A DNA stretch of 64,000 nucleotides from Cyanoderma ruficeps (taxonomy: Eukaryota > Chordata > Aves > Passeriformes > Timaliidae): assembly GCA_008694505.1 (NCBI GenBank), contig VZDJ01001247.1, positions 496,001 through 560,000 on the forward strand, given 5' to 3'. The notes beneath the pieces are model-generated. The model was given only the letters and a program-made list of their open reading frames with translations. It did not search any database and had not been told where the DNA came from. Positions 56,491 to 64,000 of this stretch are shown here, one piece after another; the first letter of the stretch is position 1, and every line of letters starts with the position of its first letter. The position numbers were made by a program, and so were the translations under genes.

Positions 56491-59400
56491 TGCTCGCGAA
56501 ACTTTTATGAATGCATTAAAAAAAAGTTAAAATGTGAGAAAAGGATTTTCTACCTTTTACATTTAAGTGTTCTTTGGCAAATCAAGTAAAAGTTTGCTCA
56601 AATAACAACATGGCAACCTGGATTAACTGAATAAGGTGTCACCTCCCTTCATCCTTGATTTTCCACTCAGCCCAATGATCTCTGGGGATATGTTAAGCTT
56701 TTGTGATTTCAAAACATATTTTAACCTTGAAAATCTAAAGAGAAGACCAAATCTGAATTCCTGTTTGCTTAAATAGAATTTAATAGAAGAATTAAATAGA
56801 ATTAAATAGAAGAAAACCCTGGAATGTAAGCTTTGATATCACTGCTTCCAGCATCCCTTTTCCTCTGTCACCTTGCTTTAAATTTGTTTACATATTTGTT
56901 GATGTACCACCTAAACCCCAAAAAATGTGTCAAAATTTCAGGTAAGCTGGATGAAGTGAGCAAGGCATTTCTTATTGCAATATTTCCTGTGAAACCACAA
57001 CCAGAAATGCAATTAAATCCAGTATCTTACCTAGCAGCCGATAAAGTCCTTGGACAAGTGTTTTTCTCCAGAGGCAAGACTGCAAGGAACGAGGATGCCA
57101 GAAAAAGAGCTGCATGTTATGTCTCCAGTTCTGTTTTCTCTATTTTAATTTTGCCTTGTCTTCAAAATACCACCATCTGACCTGAATTTCTGAGATCTGT
57201 AGAAAAAATCTCAATTTATTCCCTTTGCAGGAGCAGCATTTGCCACGTTTATAATCACAGCAGAGATATCCATTCTTTTCTATTTGCTTTACATTATTCC
57301 AAAACTTACAACCTAGAAGTTAGAAAAAATAAATATATTATTAGAAAGTTCCAATACCTTCTTATTACATACCTCAACTATTCTCTTCTCCCCCAAATTC
57401 TTTTTAGTTAAATAGATCTTTCCAATTTTTATCTATGACAAAAAATATTGATGTTATTGAAGTTCTTTTTTTATTAAATATATTTTACATATTGATATAA
57501 TGCATTAACCTGTATAGAACTTCAGAGAACTTCCTTTTCTTCACTGTTTTAGACAGGACAGACCAGAGACATTTTAAGTTACTCAACAATTTTTTGTGCT
57601 CCACCACAAACCTTCCTTATACTCCACTGGCCTTGATCAAAAAAACTGCAACAAAGACAATTTTTGGTGAAAGAAAAACATTCAGAAGCTGAATTAGAGA
57701 CATTTAAATGGCACAGTTTTGGTGTTTTGGGGTTTTTTTTCAGAATAAAGGCATTTATAATAAACTGAAGTCTGCTGCAACAGAATGATTTTTTTTTTTA
57801 AAAAAGAATAATTTCACAGTTAACATATAATTATCCTGGAAAGTTTGATAATTTGAATCATGGTGTGATGCTGCCTGAAAGAGGATAATTTAAAAGATGT
57901 AAAGTGGTTCTTTTAAAGCAATTGGAAAATGCAGACTCTTATGAAGAGACTGAAGATTTTCCTTATTAAGATGTTTGTTCCCCAAGAGTAAAGTTGAAAT
58001 AAAATCTACAAAGGAGCAGAAAATGACATTTTTGTTCTACTGATGTTTTGTTTCTTTTGGTCTTGTGAAACAGAAAATTCTACAGATCCTGTGTGATCCT
58101 CATTGTCTTCTAAATATCTTGCATTTGTTCAGAGTTCCTAAACCTTCAGAAACAAGGGCAGGGAGCACAGATATCTAAAAAAATCTAAAAAAATATATGC
58201 CAAAGGCCTGGATCCCAGTTTAATCTCAGGGTTCTTCACAAGGACCCAATCCATTTCAAAATCCATACTTTTGAAATTTTGAACTCCATGCTTAAGCAAG
58301 AAATTTATTGCTTTTTAAAGAAAATTCCAGTGGGAATTTGCTTGGGAGAAATCTGCTTTTCTGGTCTGTCATTTTAAAGAAACATGATAAATTACTGTCC
58401 TTAATTTTCACCGAATATTTGGGTTGGAATGATGATAATACAAAAGAACTTAGTTTTTTTTAACTGAGTTATTTATGATGGGTTCTGCTGTCACTGTTAT
58501 CAAGCTTTAATTTGATAAACGTAAAGTGGCTGTTAATCCCTCCCTGTTTCCACCTCTTTGCCAGTACAATTCTTGTGGAATTGACTTGGTGCACTTTCCC
58601 AAGTCATCAATAATACATCCAAAGGAGGTTATAAATGATTGTCACTATGAATTTGATTTTCTCATGGTAAATGTTAAATTTCATCCGAAAAGAAGTGGAA
58701 TTGGTGATGAAAGGACTGAATTCCCCATCACTGAGACTCCTCTTGTTTTCATCTACTTCATTTATTATTCAAAGTGTTTGACCTTAAAGAAAGGACTGAG
58801 AATGCATTAGGTTCATCCCAGTATTGAAAAGATTTCAGACATAAATCTCGTTCTGGGAAAGAAGAAAGGAGTGAAGGAAAGATTTGATTTTAGGGACTGG
58901 AGCGGTGATGTCAGCTGAGAGTCAGCTGTGAATAACTAATTCCAGGATCAGCCCAGAAATAAAATTTAGGATATTTAACAGAGTGAGAATAGACCCCACA
59001 GTGACAGGAGCAATGATTCACTGCTCCACACTTTCATTGTAGTCAGGGATTTCTACATGGATGGAAAAAGAGAAACAAGGAGAGAATGAAGAAAATTCAC
59101 AAGCAATAAGCCAGAAAAGAAAATCTCAAACTACTGCAAAATGCAGTAAATGCAAAACCTCAAACTACTGAGAGCAGAAAATATTGATAGCATGAATGGA
59201 GAGAGGATCATATAAAAAACTGAGCTGAAAAAGAAAAAAATCAGTATAATACAGATTATAATTTAAAAAAATGTAATGCACTGAGCAATAAAAAAAAAGA
59301 GTGCTGGAATTTACACTCTGTTGCTGATTTGCTGGTTCTGTGACACACAGAAACTTTTGTTTTTCTGATAAGATCAATAATTTATTGCAATCAACAACTG

Positions 59401-61080
59401 AAAAGACACAAATGAAGAAAATAAGGCAAAACAACAGACATGACGACAGGATTTCATATCCTGAGTCCTTCTTTAAGTGGCTGAAATAAGTAAATTCATC
59501 TACAGGTGGAGAATTCTATGAAGTTCTCCCAGCTAAAATAATCCGATGGGTTCTTTTACTTTACTGATTCCCCAGCTGAGCACCCTAAAAAAAAATTCAG
59601 TTTTCTCAAAAAGAAAAAAGAAAAGGGGGGAGGGGAAATGAAAAATAAAGATTGATAGTTGAGTTCTTAACAATCTCCCTTGCTTACTTAGAGAAAATCT
59701 GGTAGAGATTCATCAGGCTAATTCTAGGAATAATATAATTGGTTGTTACCACTCTGTGGTTTGTTTATATTTATAAGTGTGTGTGTAGAGATAAGTGCAA
59801 TCAGCTGCAATAATTAGGAGAAAGGGCTTTCAAGGTGGTGCTTTGAAGAGATTCTGGGTTCAGCAGTTCAGGCATTTTCTGAAATCACTTCTATGGGTTG
59901 CTGCCACTCATTCATTTTTACCCTGTACTGCAGACTCATCCCTCATTACTAGGTAGTTAAATAATAATTAAAAAAAAAGAAAAATAAAACCTGAAAGACC
60001 ACCACCACCAGGAAAGAAACAAACTAAATAAATAGAAAAGGAGTAGTCTAGATGGAAAATAACGCTTGGGATAAGCAGGGGGTTTTAACTTGAATCAATT
60101 TGGTACCTTGGTTTAGAGTGGTTTCTCAAAATTGCAATAACACATGGAGGCAGCAAACAGTGACCCGAGAAGATCAGACTTAAGTTTTCTATACTGCTGC
60201 AGATTTCATCAAATTGCTTTTTTCAGAAGAAAGGTTTGTGTTCACATCCTTCAAAACAGCTGCAATGCTGGGGAGAGCTGTGAATCACAGCACCTGGAAT
60301 TGGCAGTAGGAATTTACATCCCCGTTTTCCACATGCAAAAGTAAAAAAAAAAAAATGCATCATGACCCTGAAAATTAAAAATTTCTGGCTGTGGAGAAAA
60401 GAAAAACCCCACCTGTGCGTTGAGTTAACTTTTGCTCCTGCTCTCTCCTCCCATTTTTGGTCGATGTAGTGTTGTTGATAACTGCACAAGGTACCCCCTG
60501 TAAGACAACTGATTAATATTTTTTTATATAGAGAAGTGAATCCACGGTAAGATTTGCTAACAATGGCACCCCCATGTACAACCATCCCTATCATTTCAGC
60601 CTCAAAATGTGCTTGCAGAAATTCATCTCCCATTGTTTGTTCAATTCTGTGCAACACAGTGTCCAGCTTCATTCAGTCACTGTGATATTTGTGATTTTAC
60701 ACCATCTTGAGGAACCTTTGCCACCACCTTTTCCAAGAAACAGTCCTGAGATGTGAAACCTTGAGTTGGCTTTGACCGTAATTCCATTTCTGGCATCCAA
60801 TCATCTGCAATTGCCATGTCACAAGTCACACATCACATAGAATAAATAGCAATCTTTAGGCATCTTTAAAACAACCAGTCCTTTAAAAATAAAATAAATG
60901 GAAAATAATATAAAAGAAAAAATTGAATCTACTCAATTTTTCTATGGTAGCAAAAAACCCCCCATTTTATTATTTATAAACCAACATATTAGAATTAATG
61001 GTTTGAAAATTGCAGCCTTTCAAAAAAGCATGGTTACTTTTTAACCTGACAAAGCCAAAAAAAGGCATCTTCCCTCCACC
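56491..61080. other. AT-rich, repeat-poor unique DNA without genes
   Basis: About 4.6 kb without a recognisable transposon. AT-rich mini-repeats of an AATTAAATAGAA type lie near 56770-56813. Open frames at 56833-57180 (115 codons, plus) and 60223-60672 (149 codons, minus) show no domain; the latter contains a poly-A-encoded phenylalanine run. Confidence 0.5.
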
Positions 61081-61108
61081 TTGTACCTATTTCTGGAAAT
61101 AGGTACAA
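61081..61108. repeat. Perfect 13-bp inverted repeat (hairpin)
   Basis: TTGTACCTATTTC (61081-61093), a 2-nt spacer TG, then GAAATAGGTACAA (61096-61108). No T-run suggests a terminator. Confidence 0.95.
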
Positions 61109-61609
61109 AGAAACAAACAGTGCATCAACGGGGGAAACTGAGACTCCCAATTTGAATTTCAAAGACAAGTGGTTCCTTACATTAAATAGCTTTCCCTTCT
61201 ATGAGGCCAGATCTTCTACCAAGCAACATCGCAGGAAAAGCTCCCACAAACCTTCTGCTTGAAAGGATTTTTTAAAAGCCGGATTTTTGTAAGTCAATGG
61301 GTATCTTTGATTTATTTGAAAGGAAAACCAGGGTATTAATGTTTTAATCTTTAGCCTCATTATAGCTAACATGCACTTGAAAAGACACACTAATTCCCAA
61401 AAGCAGAAATATGACATCTACTTTATTATTCATTCAGCAATATCTGCATTTTAGTAGCTATGGTGGTGAAGCATCATTATCAAAACCAGGTAAAATAACA
61501 AACACTGTTTTCCTGAAAAAACACATCTCTTCCCACCTTCCTCTTCCTCTTCCCATGTCTCCCTTCCTCTCCCCACTGTGAGTCACAGCTCATGTGAGCC
61601 AAAATAAAT
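61109..61609. other. Unassigned AT-rich DNA
   Basis: Contains a CTTCCTCTTCC-type pyrimidine tract near 61536-61576; nothing else recognised. Confidence 0.45.
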
Positions 61610-61633
61610 TAGAGATTACCACAATAATCTCTA
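61610..61633. repeat. 9-bp inverted repeat
   Basis: TAGAGATTA, loop CCACAA, TAATCTCTA. The right arm is partly duplicated directly afterwards (TAATAATCTCC). Confidence 0.85.
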
Positions 61634-62235
61634 ATAATCTCCTTTTTTGATGGTATCATCTGTGGTTCAGCAATGGAGATAAGGGATTTTAATGGATGAT
61701 AGTGCAATTCATAAAAAACCCCTCCATGTACATTCATATAACCCAAAAATCCCTGTCCCAGAGGAGCTGGGATCCAGCTGACAATACAAATGAAAGTAAC
61801 TGAAACTATTGTAGAAATTAATTGTAAAATTGAAGTGTTTTAAAAAACAAGAATACCTATATAAATACACAGAGCTGATTTGTGTGTATATATTCATTTG
61901 TTCTTTAGTAAAGTGTGAACCCAGCCTGTGTAATTGTCTGGTTTCAATGACAATTTCAGTGCAAGTTCTGGGTGGGATTGCTGAGAAGAACAGTTTTCAG
62001 TGGAAGCCTGGTGGGAGTGTGGAGAGTTCATGGGGATGTGGACTTTCTGAAAGGATTTATTTGCCTTAAAGCAAATGGGACGGAGGCTTGAATTCTGATT
62101 GAGGCACACCCACTCTCATTATTGGACTATTGGCTGTCCTGGGTGCTTGTGTAAATTTAGGATTTTTTCTTCACCAAATGACCCAAGAACCAGTCTGAGG
62201 ATGCTCTCAAAGTTAGCTTTGCTTTTCCAACCCAC
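61634..62235. other. Unassigned AT-rich DNA
   Basis: Nothing recognised. Confidence 0.45.
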
Positions 62236-62330
62236 TCAGCTAATAAATTCTAATAATTATAATAATAAATAATAATAATAAATTCTAGCAAATCCAAATA
62301 ATTTATAATAATAAATTCTAGCAAATCCTC
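62236..62330. repeat. (AAT)n microsatellite with duplicated 23-bp unit
   Basis: AAT repeats containing two near-identical copies of TAATAATAAATTCTAGCAAA plus TCC, at about 62273-62295 and 62305-62328. Confidence 0.85.
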
Positions 62331-64000
62331 TTCTAGTTCAGCTCCATTCTCTCTGTATTCACCAGAGGAAAGAACATTCTGCAGAGACAAGGACAACAGC
62401 CAAAAAGATTTGGGGTTTCTTGCTTGTTATCCTCAGAGAAGCTGCAGAGTTTCTCTCACTGATCCCTCCTAAAGGTCTGCAGGTTTGGGGTTGTTTTGGT
62501 TTTTTTTTTGCAGGTACACATATTTACATAGATATCCTTTCACACTTACAGCCAAATACCAGGGGAAAACCAGAACACAGTAAGAATTTATTATATTAAA
62601 CACACAAATGCTTTTGTCTGAACTGCACTGAGCATTTGAGTTGCTTTTGTATTGAATTAGAAAAAATCCTCAAACACTCTGTCACCAAGATCGTTTGTAA
62701 AAAAACAATAGTCATTAGATTCAGCCAAGTTTTGGGTTTTTATATTTGTTGTGATGGGGCTTTGGGGATCAAAATTAAGGTCACAGGAGAGTAAAGGAAA
62801 TCTGGTACAAGGGTGGGGCAGGGGGAGGGTCAGGCACTGCCCCAGCAAGAGGAAACAGAACCCCCTCAAGAAGAAAACAAAACCAACATCCTCATACCCT
62901 GTAACCACCTTATTGTGCTCATTAGTCCTGCTTTTGCCACCAGTGATCCAGCACAAATGCAACAAGAGCATCCAGGGATTCACATAAAACCAGAAGTGGA
63001 GCCCCCCCCACCAGATCTCGATTTTTAGCTCACCTTTAAAGTTATCTAATTTTCCATCCTTTCATTAGAACCTAATCTGCTTTTTTTTTTTGGTTTTCCT
63101 TCTTCCCAAATGCAATCTTGAAAAAATGGATACAAAGTTACAAGTTTTCTATTTCTACTTTGAACCATACTTAGGCATTCTCCATAATAAATCTTTTCAT
63201 CTGCATCTTTATAGAAATTAAAGAATTTACTTACATAAAAAGTTACCACAAAAAAAGCTGCCACCAAACTCCCAGGAAGCTTTTCCCAGACCCAACATTT
63301 GTCCATTTTTTCCTGTCAATCTTCCAAGGAAACAGTTTATTTCCTTTCCTCAGTTTGGAAATATTTCCTCAAACTTCAATTTGGATTTCAGTGACCATCA
63401 AGCTTAACAATTCTAAATATTCAAACCCAAAGTGCTTGAGGGTCTTTTAATGATTTTACTATTGAAAGGTAATGCTTCAAATTTTTCTCCATAAATTCTC
63501 TTTAAAGATAAGAAGGGTAAGATTTGTCCATATTTGAGCAACCACCAATGAAGTTACTTATTCCAGAAGGGTAATATTTAGTTGAGCTTCATAATCCTGG
63601 CATCAATTTAGACTCCCATTACATAAAAGATAAATTTAATTTATTAAGAGAATCTCAGATAATAGAAGTACTGTTTTAACATGACCCTATATTATTCTAT
63701 ATTTTTTGCTCTTCAACAATGCTATGCATTGTTCCCATAGTTACAAAATTAATACTTTTATTTAATAAGTTTAAAAAACCTTTAGCTTTGTTCTTACTTC
63801 TTGAATATGCTGTAGAATTTTTAACTTTTGCACAAATTTTTATTCTATTCTTTTAAAACAAAAAAAATTCTATTTATACATTTTCTTATGTAACATGGGG
63901 AAAAAGTAGAGCTTTAAACTTATGTTCTGAAGCTTCCAAAATACTGATTTTTCTATAGAATGTCAAAAGAACAGTGAAATATCATTCACTTTGCTTTGAC
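62331..64000. other. AT-rich unique DNA without genes
   Basis: No gene or repeat family recognised. Short poly-T and poly-A runs near 62500, 63080 and 63860. Overlapping frames near 62657-63028 have no domain. Confidence 0.5.

Noticed and set aside
60223..60672. 149-codon minus-strand open frame
   Set aside because: No domain, signal or homology recognised; part of it is a phenylalanine run translated from a poly-A tract. Length is within what chance allows in 64 kb.

Overview
The window looks like nuclear DNA from a bird, probably a songbird (Passeriformes). The identifiable sequence is dominated by fragments of CR1, the main avian LINE, together with long terminal repeats (LTRs) of avian ERVK-, ERVL- and ERV1-type endogenous retroviruses. 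The background is AT-rich and CpG-poor, with short microsatellites and poly-A/T runs. Bird is secure from the CR1 3' ends, which lie in both orientations about every 2-3 kb. Songbird is an inference from recognising the LTR families. I found no exon, tRNA, rRNA, snRNA, CRISPR array or intact viral coding region. Open frames here reach at most 184 codons, have no recognisable domains, and most overlap repeats or have equally open frames on the other strand. I read the window as intergenic, or the inside of a very large intron, with no coding gene I can support.

Layout. 1-1.6 kb: a CR1 split by a 436-bp LTR-like element whose ends are long inverted copies of each other, then a solo ERVK-type LTR on the minus strand with a perfect 6-bp target-site duplication (TSD). 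1.6-10.6 kb: AT-rich unique DNA with a 35-bp tandem repeat and a telomere-like hairpin. 10.6-24.3 kb: scattered CR1 copies in both orientations and a probable LTR carrying a decayed ~27-bp minisatellite. 26.6-27.3 kb: a complete solo ERVL LTR with a perfect 5-bp TSD. 27.7-34.5 kb: CR1 copies, another minus-strand LTR-like repeat, and an ERV1-type LTR still joined to a primer-binding-site-like sequence. 36-45.5 kb: CR1 fragments, a second ERV1 LTR nested in a CR1 with a 4-bp TSD, and an ERVL-type LTR lacking its 3' end. 48-56.5 kb: CR1 fragments, a small assembly gap in a microsatellite, and a second, longer copy of the ERVK LTR in the opposite orientation. 56.5-64 kb: almost repeat-free AT-rich DNA with two strong short hairpins.

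The most informative signals are the nested insertions. Their TSD lengths (6, 5 and 4 bp) agree with the class assigned to each LTR from its sequence. No previously undescribed gene system was found. The least explained items are the foldback LTR-like element at 151-586, the three-frame-open segment at 29469-30023, and isolated GC-rich palindromes in AT-rich DNA.
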